Source: Haemonchus contortus | Taxonomy: Eukaryota > Nematoda > Chromadorea > Rhabditida > Trichostrongylidae | Direction: 5' to 3' | NCBI GenBank assembly: GCA_000469685.2 | Contig: LS997562.1 | Location: 29,770,177 to 29,834,176 of the forward strand | Length of the DNA stretch: 64,000 nt | Shown here: one piece after another, positions 25,441 through 37,130 of the stretch | How the letters are laid out: each line of letters begins with the position of its first letter | Position numbering within the stretch: position 1 is the first letter of the stretch | The notes under the pieces: model-generated | What the model saw: the letters and a program-made list of their open reading frames with translations, nothing else | What the model was told of the DNA's origin: nothing | The model's database searches: none | Made by a program: the position numbers and the translations under genes

Positions 25441-26531
25441 AGAAAAGGAGAACGTCAGAAGATATGGATTCATCAGAAGATATGGCTCTGGAGCGCCCGC
25501 ATTCGAATAATATTCCTTGAAATGATTCTTCATTTGTTTTTTAATGTCGCTGGCGGATTTCTAAATGCTTGTGTTTCGATCTTACAGCAGAAGATTGTTG
25601 GCTGGTGGTTTCTGATGACACTTACAGTAAGGGATTGGATGTCAGGCAAGTTTGTCCAGCATCCAGCGGCATTCACCCTAGGTGCACCTGAGCAACAACC
25701 CCGTTCCTTTGGAGCCGGTTCACGAATGCGGTACTTTAAGCCTCTGATTTTTCCTCGCCGTCCTACTTCAACATTCACATGTGCGTGATACACGTGATGA
25801 ACCTACTGCAGTATAGGAGACTGCAAATGCAAGCGAGATTGAGTTCGCGTTTTTGCAGCCATCTGAATCAGTGCTTCTGCCGTTAGACCATCGAACTCTG
25901 CTCGCTCTTCGGTGTTAGGGCAACCATTCGATTAGTTGGAGTATAAATCACGGCGTTATCTGGATATTCAGAGGGAGTCAAACGTGCCCATCTAGGTTTA
26001 AAATTTCTAATGTAACCATTGCAATATGTGAAAGAAAGTCGACAAGGAGGAAGATCCTGTCGGAATCTCCACGTCAAACCCTTTATTAAGTTTGGTGGAG
26101 GAAATGAACCTTCGTGCCTACCTGACTTGGAATCTCTCTAATACATGACCACTGAAAAACTTCAACAATAAGTAGGACCAACCAGTTTGAATGGCCCTCC
26201 ACAGAATACTTGGTCATTTTGAAAAAGAAATGAAACCAGTAAGAACATCCGGTTGTACACTTCCCAATGATTTTTGTCGCCAACGACGGAGTTTGATGGT
26301 TCGAAATGCAACCAGCCGAAAACGCGTTCGTGTCTTCGTTCATGAAAAATTCACCATAGAAGACTGGGACCACACAGGAGCCCCAAATATATGCGTGCAT
26401 TGCCAAATGCCCAGACTTTGAAAAAGGCAAAAATGCAAGTCCACGTGCTCTGAAACGGAACAGCGGCTGAGCTCCAATGGATTCAGAGCGCAAGACTCAT
26501 TGACACAAGTAGAAGGGGATAAAAAATGACA
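25441..26531. other. No gene recognised
   Basis: Motif-free open frames on both strands, the longest being 135 codons at 26086-26493 (-). There is no splice-supported gene model. Confidence 0.35.
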
Positions 26532-26767
26532 GAGGATAAAGTCTTGGGGCGTTGATCAATCCCGTCTGAGGGATGCGCCCTCGCGTTCGACTTTCATTCA
26601 GAATCGTAGCGGCGTAATGATTGCGTATGTGGCCTATACAATGACTTACGGTGGCCAGCCGATGTACAAGTCAGTGCTTTTATCCTCCCAGACGAGTCTG
26701 GTAGCAATAAACCGACCCCGGAGAAATGGAAGGCTTGGTTGGCCTAGGCGCATATCGATCCGGGCGT
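26532..26767 (-). mobile_element. tRNA-derived SINE, copy 3 (head truncated)
   Basis: Minus-strand copy with the TTATCC-type 3' tail at 26532 and the body (rc of TCCCAGACGAGTCTGGTA), ending at the B-box edge near 26767. The tRNA-like head is missing, as expected of a 5'-truncated retroposed copy. Confidence 0.85.
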
Positions 26768-27289
26768 GGTAATTTCTTCGGTAGTTTACAAAAAAACTTT
26801 GTGCAACGTCCAGATTCAAACTCACATGCCATTATAGGCTCCAATTGTCCCTGCAGTTTCGATGTCAACGAGCTTGAGGCCATCCATTCTGCCCGGAGAT
26901 TTTATCAACAGACCCCATGAACGTATTAGTGTCTGGTTCTATCAGAGCTCAGTCGTGAAATGGTTATAAGTTATGATTAATGGAACTACGCTGAGTAGGC
27001 AAAGAACGTGCAAGACAGCAAAGGGGAAATTGCTTCGGGTAGCTCACTAGTGCGTTATATTTCATAGCGCACGTTATTTATGCAATTTATACCCTTATAT
27101 CGAGAAGATTGAAGACCAAAACAGCAGGGAATGGACATTTATGAGCTCAAATTCAGGCTACTTAGCTGGTATTCAGCTTGTGAGTTCCATCCACTGGGAG
27201 AAGAACTTCCCCATTTACTCATTTGAGTAGTTTGTTCATTGGCTGTGTTTATATGCGGGAGTAGCTTGAGTTTCTGTCATGAATTCTTC
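26768..27289. other. No gene recognised
   Basis: Nothing recognisable between the SINE and the LINE fragment. Confidence 0.4.
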
Positions 27290-28085
27290 AGCAAAATAAG
27301 GTTCCATGCACGAAAGATGCCATCTTCGTAGATGGAGGAATACCGAGAAACACCCAGCTACCCCGCCGTCCTCGATCTGAAGAAGGCTTCGACTGCTTAC
27401 CCCGATCTGTACCCTGGAAAGCGCTGTGGAAAGTGGAAAGTTTCAGAACGTCGAGTCCCTTAGACCAGGGACATAAGGCAGTTTTACAGATCCGGCTAAA
27501 TGACAAGCAGTACGTCACTGGGCATCAAGGATCAGCTCTGAGCCATTCCCTTTTGCTAACACAGCTGTATGTCTCCATAAAAGGGCTCGTAAATGGTCCG
27601 TTTAAGACAATCTGAAGATAATGGCATCGCTTTGATAGAGGATAGTAGAAAAAAGTACAGAATTAGCTGGAGAGGAGGTACCACGTTTCAGAGGTGAAGT
27701 GATTTTGACTGAATCTTAAGAAGATCGACTTTCTCAGTTCTGAGAACGAGTCAACCGTAATCTGCCCTTAAGAGGCCATCACAAATGTTGAAGACCCCCA
27801 ACACATAGCCGCTGGCCGGACCGAAATAGAAAGGCGGAAATAAACGCGGGATGGATGAAGTGGAAGAAGTCCCTGGGTGTCCTACGCGACTGACGATGCT
27901 CGCAGGAAAGGTGGTGAAGGCCACGATAGTTCTTGCATATGGGATACGAGTGCTGGCCTGTAGGTTAAAACTATGGGAGGTAACCTCACCAACTTGAACA
28001 GCTAAGTTGAGATTGGTAATCGCCGAAGATAGAGTGGACTGGGCTGCAAAGGCGAATAAACGTGGTCTGGATGAAATGAAGAGAT
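27290..28085 (+). pseudogene. Heavily decayed LINE reverse-transcriptase fragment
   Basis: Scattered RT-like blocks on the plus strand: PAVLDLKKASTAYPDLYP (near 27361, like LAFLDLEKAFDxxPR) and, after several frameshifts and stops, an INAGWMKWKKSLGVL-like block near 27840, followed near 27900 by a KVVKATIVLAYGIRVLACR-like block. The order fits RTE-type LINEs. It is broken beyond function. Confidence 0.55.
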
Positions 28086-28360
28086 CAGATAGTAATGAAA
28101 TGATGAATAAGAAGGAAGAAGAAAAGAAAAGAAGAACGAAGGACTTTGACTCACTGTAGGCTGAAGTGGTACTTGCAAGTTATTTATATGATACTCCAAC
28201 GAATGCATTGGTAGTTGCTTGAAGCATTCCAGGTCTCTTCGTCTGGCTTTTAACAGAAGATTTTTCATCGCTCTTCTCATATGCACCTCTTCGCTATGGT
28301 CAGAGTCCTAGCAAGTACCTGAAAGAAGTTGTCCTTGAATTATAGATGCAGGAACATTTA

Positions 28361-29264
28361 TTGGGTTGTAACATAAGTTCGTAGAGTTTTTTCACAAAGA
28401 TTTGTTTGAAGCAAAAAGCAATAATTATAATAATAATTTAACCAATGATGTATCCTCCGTTACTGTTCACATCTCCTCCCATCTCTCTACCAACTTGTTG
28501 ATGGCGATTAGACAAAAAACGGCCGTTGTGGTGTCGAAGAATTTGTTGAGCCAATTTTTAAGATCCCCTTTGCCATCAAAGGTAACACCCCTCATTTGGT
28601 TCAACATAGAGCGGAAAAGGTGATAGTCGGCAGGTGCAAGATCCGTAGAGTGGGGTGGATGCTGAAGAATTTCCCATTCAAGCTCTTGGAGTGCTGTTTT
28701 GTCGACTTGAGCAATATGGGGCATGGTGTTGTCGTGAAGCAAGATGACTTGACCTCGTCTATATGGTCTTTTCAGCCGAATAGCCTCATTTACACTGTTC
28801 AGCTGGGCAATGTAAACCTTCTCGTTGACAGTGGCGTTTCGTTAGAGCAGTTTCCCAGTGCACCATGCCTACCCAGTCCCACCAAGCGTAGATCATGACC
28901 TTTTTTTGGGTGAAGATCTTGCTTGACTCTCAGCTTTCCTCGGGCCACCCACACCCTTCAGTAGACACACCTAAGACACCTTCTCCGTCACACTGCATAG
29001 GCCCCGAGCGGTTTCGGCTGCTTTTTTGACCTCGACGAAAAGCAAAGAAAAGCAGATGTCGAAAATGCAAATTTTTCTCCCTGGATATTCCATTTCTGAG
29101 CCCGAAAAAAGACGAACAATCAAATTATCCAAAAAACAAATAAAACAGTTTTGTAGAGGAGAAAAAGCTCTTCCGAATGAATGTATACACTTTGATAAAA
29201 AGCAAAATAATTCGTTGTAAAATAACTCTAACGCAAAACTCTACAAACTTATGTTACAACCCAA
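28361..29264 (-). mobile_element. Internally deleted mariner element with intact termini
   Basis: Inverted ends TTGGGTTGTAACATAAGTT at 28361 and its complement ending at 29264 are each flanked by TA, the mariner target (904 bp in all). On the minus strand 28467-28920 encodes the C-terminal half of a mariner transposase: MIYAWWDWVGMVHWE, LLHDNTMPHIA (second catalytic Asp region), HSTDLAPADYHLFRSM (third Asp region) and WLNKFF. A frameshift separates the first two blocks. The N-terminal DNA-binding part is missing. The segment 28950-29220 is not recognisably mariner. It is non-autonomous but possibly once mobile in trans. Confidence 0.85.
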
Positions 29265-29471
29265 TATATATCAGTAGCTTGTTTTTCGGTGACTGGTACG
29301 ATCAAGTTCAGGCGTTGAATTAAGTCCCCTAAAAACTCATTCTTTGATCATCCAGCTTGTTTGAGCTTACTTTCAATTGCGTGCATGAAAAAGATCTGGC
29401 ATTGTGGCCCAGGATACCCAGCGTTACATTTCGAATCACCTGTCAAACTGGCTTCATATCTTAAGCTGGCT

Positions 29472-29661
29472 GAAGGATAAGGATAAAGTGTTTGACCTTA
29501 GTCAATCCCGTCAAAGGGATGCGCACCGCATTCAACTACCACTCACCTCAGAACAGTAGTGGCGTATTGAATGCCCATGTGACCTATACGATGACTTGCG
29601 GTGACCAGCCGCTGCACAAGTCAGTGCTTCTATCCCCCTAGACAAGTTTGGTACCAATTAA
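29472..29661 (-). mobile_element. tRNA-derived SINE, copy 4 (3' part)
   Basis: Minus-strand 3' fragment with a clear tail of two TTATCC-type units (AAGGATAAGGATAAAGTG as read on plus), the conserved body and TTGGTACCA. It is truncated before the tRNA-like head. Confidence 0.85.
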
Positions 29662-29701
29662 CACGTTGCGTACCGGCGCTTTCGGCGATTTTCCCATACG
29701 C

Positions 29702-29762
29702 GTGGCCAAGCGATTTTTGGTTCGGCTCGCGGCGTGCATCACCATGTGATGCACTTGGCCAC
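29702..29762. repeat. Nested hairpin
   Basis: Outer arms GTGGCCAAG (29702-29710) and CTTGGCCAC (29754-29762) enclose an inner hairpin TGCATCAC/GTGATGCA (29735-29742, 29746-29753) with a 3-nt loop. Function unknown. Confidence 0.6.
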
Positions 29763-30836
29763 AAGGAAGGGTTTCTTTTCCAACATTCCGAATTCTCTAC
29801 TTTTGGGATCCGACTTTTTTAAAATATAGATTTCGCATATGGAGAACAACATATCTGTCTAACACTCTGTGACTTAAGAGACATTTTGTTGGTCAAGGTT
29901 AGTGCTAAATCCTGCGATAACAATTCCAAACGGGCGAAGTTTCTTGAATTCAAAGTTTTCCGACCTGAAGGTTATGGGATTTTGATTCAAAGAGTACTAG
30001 TCTCATTCATTTCTCTTGATTCAACGGGAAGACTAGTAGTGCTAATTTACCATCACTTTCTTTTATGAGTTTTCATTTTCATTATGAGCCATGTTCTTGA
30101 ATTCCAGTACAATTGTCTATATATTTTTTCACGAGTTCTCAATTTCTTGACTGCCACCTACGACCTCTAGGTCAATTACCAAACCGGTTGTATTAGTTTG
30201 AATACGAGTACAAAGATTATTACAATTATTCCACAAGAGTACAGAAGAAATGTTATAATAAAACTTGTTGGTTCATGATTAATATTATGGTGTACGGACG
30301 CTCCATATTTCCTAAGCTGTTGGAGTCCCAAGCAGATATGTTGTTCAGCATGGCGTAAACGTCCCCTGAATGATGGCCTCCGGAAACATTGAAGTGACAG
30401 AATTGGCAGACCTGAGGCGGGTGTACTCACAAATCCCTGAGACGTTCGAAACTCGAGCCAGTGATGGATTGGTTGAACTTCAGACCTAACAAAGTCAGCC
30501 TAACGCAACTTCAATGAGTTAGTGCCAACCGCCTCTCTGAGCTTTCAGATGCTTTCAATTACTCTGCCGGTTAGCGCCACCTGCGTCACGTTTCCGGCCA
30601 CTCACTTTATTACCCAGGCCAATGGATTTTTTGTCAACCGCTCTGAAAATCCCGAATGTTCCTTTCTGAGAGTACCTTCACTTGAAATTGATTTATTAGA
30701 GTAGTGTCATTGCTCGAACAACTCTTTTGGGGCTTTTTCAGGTGTATCTAATTGTATGTAGGGAAATCAGCAAATCGCGAGTATGTTCTACTAGAAATTG
30801 ATGAAAAAACAACCCAATGAACTCGTTTGTGGGTTG
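29763..30836. other. No gene recognised
   Basis: AT-rich DNA with short motif-free open frames. Confidence 0.4.
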
Positions 30837-31234
30837 AAAGCACAGTTCGCGATAAAAAGGTTTCTGAGAATCGTCGCCAGAATGAATCCGTGCCACTGAG
30901 AATAGCAGCACATGGGTCGTTATGGGCCGAAAAATGGCCTAGATAGGACGTAGTGAGGTCTCCAAAACCGGTTCGGGCGAAGCAGACGCTCAAAGTGGCC
31001 GTGTTATGCCGGCCTTGTTATTACTGTACTATTCACAGGACAAGAGAAATAGTACGCTTGAATGAGAGACACCCGACGGCCATACAACTTTCCTTTTTGC
31101 TCATTTTTTGAAATTAGTTCTTCGAAACCCAACAATTTTAGTGCTTCCTTCACTACCTTAGCATTATTCTGGGCCATGGCTTCCATTATTTAACTCAAAA
31201 TAGCTACCTACAGGTTATCGTGAACTGTACCTTT
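30837..31234. mobile_element. TIR DNA element, family T, diverged interior
   Basis: The left end AGCACAGTTCGCGATAAAA and right end GTTATCGTGAACTGTACC are inverted copies of the family terminus. The first ~120 bp resemble family T-B (TGAATCCGTGCCACTGAG, GGCCTAGATAGGACGT-like). The rest differs from other copies. About 398 bp, no coding potential. Confidence 0.75.
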
Positions 31235-34200
31235 GATCCGTAATGAGCAGTGATCAGATCCCCCAATTGGACGACGTTTCGGGCGTCGATTCCGACGATT
31301 CAGCATGGCATTGCACCCTTGTTTTTAGTCGCCTTAAATCTCTGCCCTCTAAGCGGGAGAAGTAGGCGTCGATTTCGTTGGCAGTGCCGACTGCGGCATG
31401 CGGCTAAAATGTTCTTTCTCGGTAAGTTACTATTATGTAATTTTTGCCAGGAAAAGTTCTTTTTAGGAGATTCTCTCTTATTGACGAATCTACCCCAACC
31501 TGGGCTCATTCGGTTCCATAACTGCCCTACCACTCTAGCCAATTATCCTGTTCTCCTCTGAAAAACAGGAAAGCGTTGTGGCGTAAAGTCCAAATATGCG
31601 TAGTTCAGGTGGAGGAAGTGAGCCGTATAGGCCCATTGAGAGCTGGAAGATTTGGGCATTCCTTTGTCTGGTTGGGGGCAATGTTTTCGATAGCCATTTC
31701 TGTTCTTGCTTGTCCAAAGCATCTACCTCTAACTCCAATTGAACAGGGCTTACTTATATCGTCCTTCTCGCTGTATACCATCTCTCAACTATTCCATCTA
31801 GACCTCCTGTCGCGTCGATCGTTCCTGTCACTCAGTTTAGAAGGGGTCAATTCATCCATGATACATCCTTACTACAGATAGGAACCAATTTCTGGAAAAA
31901 AGTCTTTGGAGGGTCACATAACCCTTTTGCTCCAAATTATGGCTTTTGAAAATGGTGACTTTTGAAATGATGTAAAAGAGGTAAGGAGGGGTAGGAAGAA
32001 AGAGTTCTTCGGTCGACTTGAATACTTCTAATTGATTTTATCCGTTTCAACAGAGTATGCTACGAGGCTAATTCCAATCTTGGATGAATTATTACCTGAC
32101 ATATTTTAGTGTTAATGCCCTGCAATCGACAAGCAACCATTTCGCCCACTCCTTCGGCTTGATCCCCTAACTAAAGAGACGAGAGTTCCCAGGTGAAGCC
32201 TGGCACGATCTTCTAGGGACCTTCCATGGCAAGCATACAGGATTTTGATTTCCTCATATTGAAAACGAGTAGGCCCTACCAAGTGATAATCAATAACGAT
32301 CGATGCCCGTTCAGCTTGCCTTCTGAATAACGTTTAAGCTCTACCATATTTCTGTATGCTAATGAGGCTCCCGAAAAAAGATCTCTAGGGTCCTGCTTTC
32401 TACGGTAGTAATCCACGCTGACCAAGCTTGTGGTCGTGTATCGTGTCCAGAACAGACCAAAAAAATTGGCCTTTCTCAATGGGAATGCATCATTTCGCTC
32501 TATTATAAGTGCCACCAGTTTTGATCAGAGTGTGGAATCCTTTCTTCGTCTCGCTTTTTTCTTCTGTATTTGGGGAATGCTTCATATCTTCGTGTAAAAG
32601 TAGAAAAAGGAATTAGAAAAGGTGGAACTCGGAGTGTCGTGGCTGAGCTACTCGTTTTCTGAGTCGGTGAATCGCCAAATGGCCTTTCTCAGCTGTGAGC
32701 TCTTTTTATGAGCACTCAGAATTTGCGAAGGACTGAATTTTCTAGTTGATATTTCGGGTGACGCAGTAGCTCAAAGGTGTCGCACTATGGATCTAAACTT
32801 TTGCGGATGACTGAACTTTCTAATCCTCCATATCAAAGAACTTACCCCGAAGGGAAACGTTTAGGCGAATAGAAAGGTTGTCTTGATCACTGGCTGGTTC
32901 CTGTTAGTGAGGCTCTGCATTCTTCAACTGATGTCGAAGGATCAACTGTCGAGTGATATGCGAACTTCAAGATTTTCCCAGTGTTAGAGCAAGGGATAAG
33001 CCGTGCTTTTTTTCAAGTCATTCATTTTACTTCGGGTTTTCTTGAGGCTGTTTATCGGAGCAAGGTTGAATGCTCTCAAATGCCTCATCCGATATATACA
33101 CAATGTAAAAAAGAAATGTACGCTTTTTTTCTGTTTGTTCACCTTCGCTTTATTAAGAAATTGTTATACGCCCTGATTGAAACAATCCACCAGGCTATGG
33201 TAAAGCTTGAAAACGCAAGGACCACGAGATTCAGCGCCGTCCCGGACCCTTAGCCAGTCCTGAGAGAATAACGTATCCCACATATGAGTGCAAAGTCACT
33301 AGTGACTGGTTAACGGACCTTCGCTACACTACACTACAACGGCAGCCTTGCCCTCTTCTCTTCACGTTTTCCATCCTAATGACTCCCTGTAGGACGGACT
33401 CTTGAAGTAAAAGGTATGGAATCCGTTATGGATGTACTGAAGACAAAATTGATTTTCCTTGGCTCTACCGTTCGATGAAGGCTAATTTCATACTTATCCA
33501 CCACATCGGAACGCTATCAGGAGGTCCTGATGTTGCCGGCAGTCTTTGCCTACTCGGCTGTTTGTGTTCATGGTCTCTGATGCTTCACCGATTCAGCGTC
33601 TATCAAAGAACCACGATCCCGCAGTACCTTTTTACATGAGAAATGTTTCTCTTGAGGAGCTATAAAGATAGAAACATGAAGGGAAGAGAGGAATGCTGCC
33701 ATTGTAGTGCCCCATAAGACTGGTATCCATTCATAAAGGCGTCATTTTCTAAATGGCAGTAGTTATGTGTTCATTCATCATAACATAATCGCCTTACAGA
33801 CATGTTTCAAGAAAAAAATGTTCGAATGATGAAGGGATTTTCGGCCCATCATTTTTGCAACCTTGGAAAAGTCCACATATCGGAGCGGCAGTCAGAGGCA
33901 GGGGAGTCAACAGGAAAGGGCTCTTCAATGAGTCTGCCTAGATATGAAACAATGGCTTGGGGACTCTGTATCATATGTTCACTCTTATCAAACGATAGGA
34001 GCTGTCAGAATTGAAAAGGCTTCCAACATTTTCAGTGGGTTTTCCGGGAGGGCAAATCGTCAACAGAAGCGTGAACTTCCTCGTAAGTAGTCATACAGAA
34101 GGGGAAAAAAGCTAGGAGTGATCTGGTTCTCCCCCTGTTCTCTTATATTTTCTACCTTGTGATAGGAACGGACAACTTCTCCTAACCGACTCCATAACTT

Positions 34201-34518
34201 GTGTTTGGATCGAATTTATAATCTTCAAGCGCTTGCCCTCTTCTACGTGAACCTCAAAAACATTCCCACGATGTGCGAATCCCCCTCACGACATCATGTT
34301 AGGAACGCCCCACTTAGCGAATCACTGGCGTTCGGATACGAAGTCGAAATTATGAGTGACCAGGGGAATACCGAAGGAATTTGCCGGAAATGTTGAGGAA
34401 TAAAATCACTTCCGGGTAACCTCTGAACGAGATTATATAATAGAAGGTTGGTAGTTGGGTGAGTGTTAACCAAATGGTAATGCCTCCTCTTGCCTACTGG
34501 AGCCCCCTGCATTGCCAA
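31235..34518. other. Gene-free stretch
   Basis: About 3.3 kb with no recognised gene. A degenerate hammerhead-like motif lies on the minus strand at 31276-31303. Open frames reach about 100 codons but show no motif. Confidence 0.4.
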
Positions 34519-34571
34519 AGTTTTGAACTTGTTTCATATCACTGTGATTAAAGGCACCGTTCACTTAAATT
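34519..34571 (+). repeat. 53-bp perfect repeat, flank plus TIR (copy 1)
   Basis: Contains about 29 bp of flank and the first 24 bp of the TIR element starting at 34548. It is repeated exactly at 34755-34807, inside that same element. Confidence 0.85.
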
Positions 34572-35264
34572 TGGGTAATCCAGATTATGATAAAAAATGG
34601 AAGACAAGATCGAAACTAGTGGGACTGAGGTGAAGAAACTGCGTGCATCGGTGTTTCCAAAGTAAAAAAAGGCTTCGAAAACCATTAAAAAGGGGGCTGG
34701 ACGGGAATGAAACCAGAAAAATGAAGAAGAGTGGGGCGTCCGGACGAGCTAAACAGTTTTGAACTTGTTTCATATCACTGTGATTAAAGGCACCGTTCAC
34801 TTAAATTCACTGCGCGCGTGTGGGTCCTGGTGCGATTAACAGACAATGGTAAGCAAAAATTCATTCACTTGTAAGCATAACTAAACAAACAAACCCTAGT
34901 AACAGCAAAAGTAGCTCACCTTTTTCAGCCTCTAGGAGTAGGAAATTAAATAAGGGATCGCAGCAGCAAAAAGAAAAACACAGGAAAGAATAGTGGGAGA
35001 AAAACATCGCCTCATCACTCGGCGATTAGCTGATTGTGCGTGGGTCCTGGAACGAATAATAGCAATCTGTATTGTCTCGACACTCGTCTGACGTGACAAC
35101 GATCGAGGGGCGAGAAAGTGAACTACGGCAGCAACGGGGCTTCCCCTATGCCCTAGGCGCCGAAATTGTGGGAGCAAGAGGGTCCCTTCGACCACCCATG
35201 GGGGGCGCTGAGTATTCCTAAAGGAAGAACTCAGTAACCTTTTTATCGTGAATGGTGCCTTTAA
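34548..35264 (+). mobile_element. Non-autonomous TIR DNA element, family T-A
   Basis: About 717 bp with ends TTAAAGGCACCGTTCACTT and TTTATCGTGAATGGTGCC. The interior matches 8505-9165 and the inverted copies at 58568-59244 and 53321-53757 (for example CGCGTGTGGGTCCTGGTGCG near 34815 and CAATGGGGTGGTCG-like blocks near 35185-35200). No transposase. It carries an internal copy of its own left flank and TIR at 34755-34807. Confidence 0.8.
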
Positions 35265-35667
35265 TCGTCTGATCTGCCACTTACTAGCTACGTTTTGGTA
35301 CTGGTACATGTCAGTGAGCGCGGTATTTATAGGAAGTGTGGCTTATAGCACCTTTTTTCCAGCTTCGTAAAAAGAAATCAAATCAACCTCGTGGTTGCTT
35401 ACCGTCCCTACACATGACCGCTAAGTGTCTGAAAGCCGTGGCTTTGGGGAAAAAATCGTATTCCTCGGTTTGGAGCGTACCAATCGTGCGATCTTCAAGT
35501 GGAGTACCATGGAGGAGAAGGGCAGAACTCTCCGGAAGAGCTGCGCAAGGAGCTGATCATATTTATTGCATCATTATCAGCACTCTTCTTCCCTACGCCT
35601 CCAATTTTCTATTCAGAGACTGGATTACTTCGAGAGCAAAATTTGATGTCATTACTCGTAGCAACTG
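35265..35667. other. No gene recognised
   Basis: Two overlapping frames of 105 and 145 codons run from here into the SINE. They lack motifs and are not called. Confidence 0.35.
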
Positions 35668-35937
35668 GCAGAGGTGGTGTAGTGGCAAGGGGCGCACTCC
35701 CACACACGCACTGTTCCTATTTGAATTCTGGACCAATATTTGCCGAAGCCAATCAGGACTTTCGATTAATTAGTAGCGGTTCCTTTCGGGAGGACAAAAG
35801 CTTTCTTGTGCAATGACTGGCAAGGGCAAGCCATCGCACAGGCCAGATACGCATTCAAACCGCCGATTCTATTTTGAAGAGAAGTCGGTTGCGAGGCTCA
35901 CCCTAAGAGCACGACTTTGTCCCTAATCCCTTATCCA
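35668..35937 (+). mobile_element. tRNA-derived SINE, copy 5 (diverged)
   Basis: The head GAGGTGGTGTAGTGGCAAG has a good A-box. The B-box is diverged (ATTTGAATTCTGG). The body is partly eroded. The 3' end is ACTTTGTCCCTAATCCCTTA, a TTATCC-type tail. Confidence 0.75.
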
Positions 35938-36179
35938 TTTATTACGCTCAAAGGTGCGTCAGAGTCTATAAATAGCCAGTAATTGCGCGGATATAAAAAC
36001 CACGAGAAAAAATTAATGAAAAAGAACGCCGTAACTTACTGGTACCAGAAAAAAACGATTCCATTTTCTGATTTCTTTGAAGGAGCGGTTCCTAGGGGTA
36101 AGCGACAGCGTGACTATCTATTCTGCATTTAGCAACTCATAGTGGAAGGTCCCTTCACGCCATACAAAACTAGGAGGCA

Positions 36180-37130
36180 ATGCTCGCTTTATTTCAAAGG
36201 CCAGCATCTCCTGCAGCTAGGCGGATGAACCTATTGTTAGCTGTTGAGCGGCGAAAGGCTGTTTCAGAGTTCACCGACGTGCCTTCCGGCCTGGCATTGT
36301 CGTGGTGGAAGAGCACCTTTTTTCCCTAGCCGCTTTTTATTCGCTGGAAGTTGTCAAGCTGGTGTTCGTAGCTGTCAGCAATCACAGTTTTGAAGGAGTC
36401 CAGTAGCTCACAGTACATAATATCTTTCTGATCCTACCAGATACACAGCATCACCTTCTAGCAGTGGACATTCCGCTTTCGCTGTGAACTCTTTGTTTGG
36501 CCTGGATCCACTCATGCTGCTTTCCGTTCCGGACTATCGTAGTAGATCCATTTCTCATCACCCGTCACAATCTGGCGACAAAAATGTGTCCTTTTGTGAT
36601 CTTCAAGGGTGTTCCTGCACGCCTTCACGCGTGCTTCAAGCTACTTTTCTGATAGCTGGCGAGGGAGCCATTTTCCTTGCTGTTTTATGTTTCCCATTGC
36701 GTGCAAGCGTTTGGAAATAGTTGCACAGTTGACGTCCAGCTCCATTGCGCTCTGTTCGGGTCTGGGCTGGATCTTCATCCAACGAAGTTTGCAACTGCGA
36801 ATCCTCAAACTTTTTCGACTAGCCTAGACGTTCCTTAATTTTCAAGTAGAAAGCTCCACCAATTGAACGATGAAACGGTTTTGTGCAGGTTCGGTCGGAT
36901 GGAGTAACAAAAAGCATTCGATGAGCTTCACTGGCTGTTTTCTTGAAATCAAGCACCCCGAAAAGCGACTTCCCACCTTCCACGTTCAATCAGCTTGAGA
37001 GCAACGGTCTTTTGTGGAGAAACTGATCTTTTCGCCCTTAAGATATAACAGGTTTCATAAGTAAACCTCCAACATGGTTCATGCAACGATTCTTTCAATT
37101 CGGTGGAGAAAATTGATGCACACACCTAGG
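36180..37130 (-). pseudogene. Decayed mariner transposase
   Basis: On the minus strand most of a mariner transposase is readable in broken frames: SQLQTSLDEDPAQT and ATISKRLHAMGNIKQQGKW (DNA-binding half), then NTLEDHKRTHFCRQIVTGDE and KWIYYD (first catalytic Asp), VMLCIW, CELLDSFKTVIADSY and LFHHDNARP (second catalytic Asp region). The third catalytic region is lost at the left end. Several stops and shifts are present. The right end (37101-37130, GATGCACACACCTAGG) is a mariner-type terminal repeat shared with 19300-19325. Inactive. Confidence 0.8.

Noticed and set aside
25243..25788. 181-codon open frame with hydrophobic start
   Set aside because: It begins inside repeat R3, has no recognised domain, no splice context, and an overlapping opposite-strand frame.
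26086..26493. 135-codon minus-strand frame
   Set aside because: No motif, no splice-consistent neighbours, plus-strand frame overlaps.
31250..31881. Frames of about 100 codons on both strands
   Set aside because: No domain recognised and mutually overlapping.
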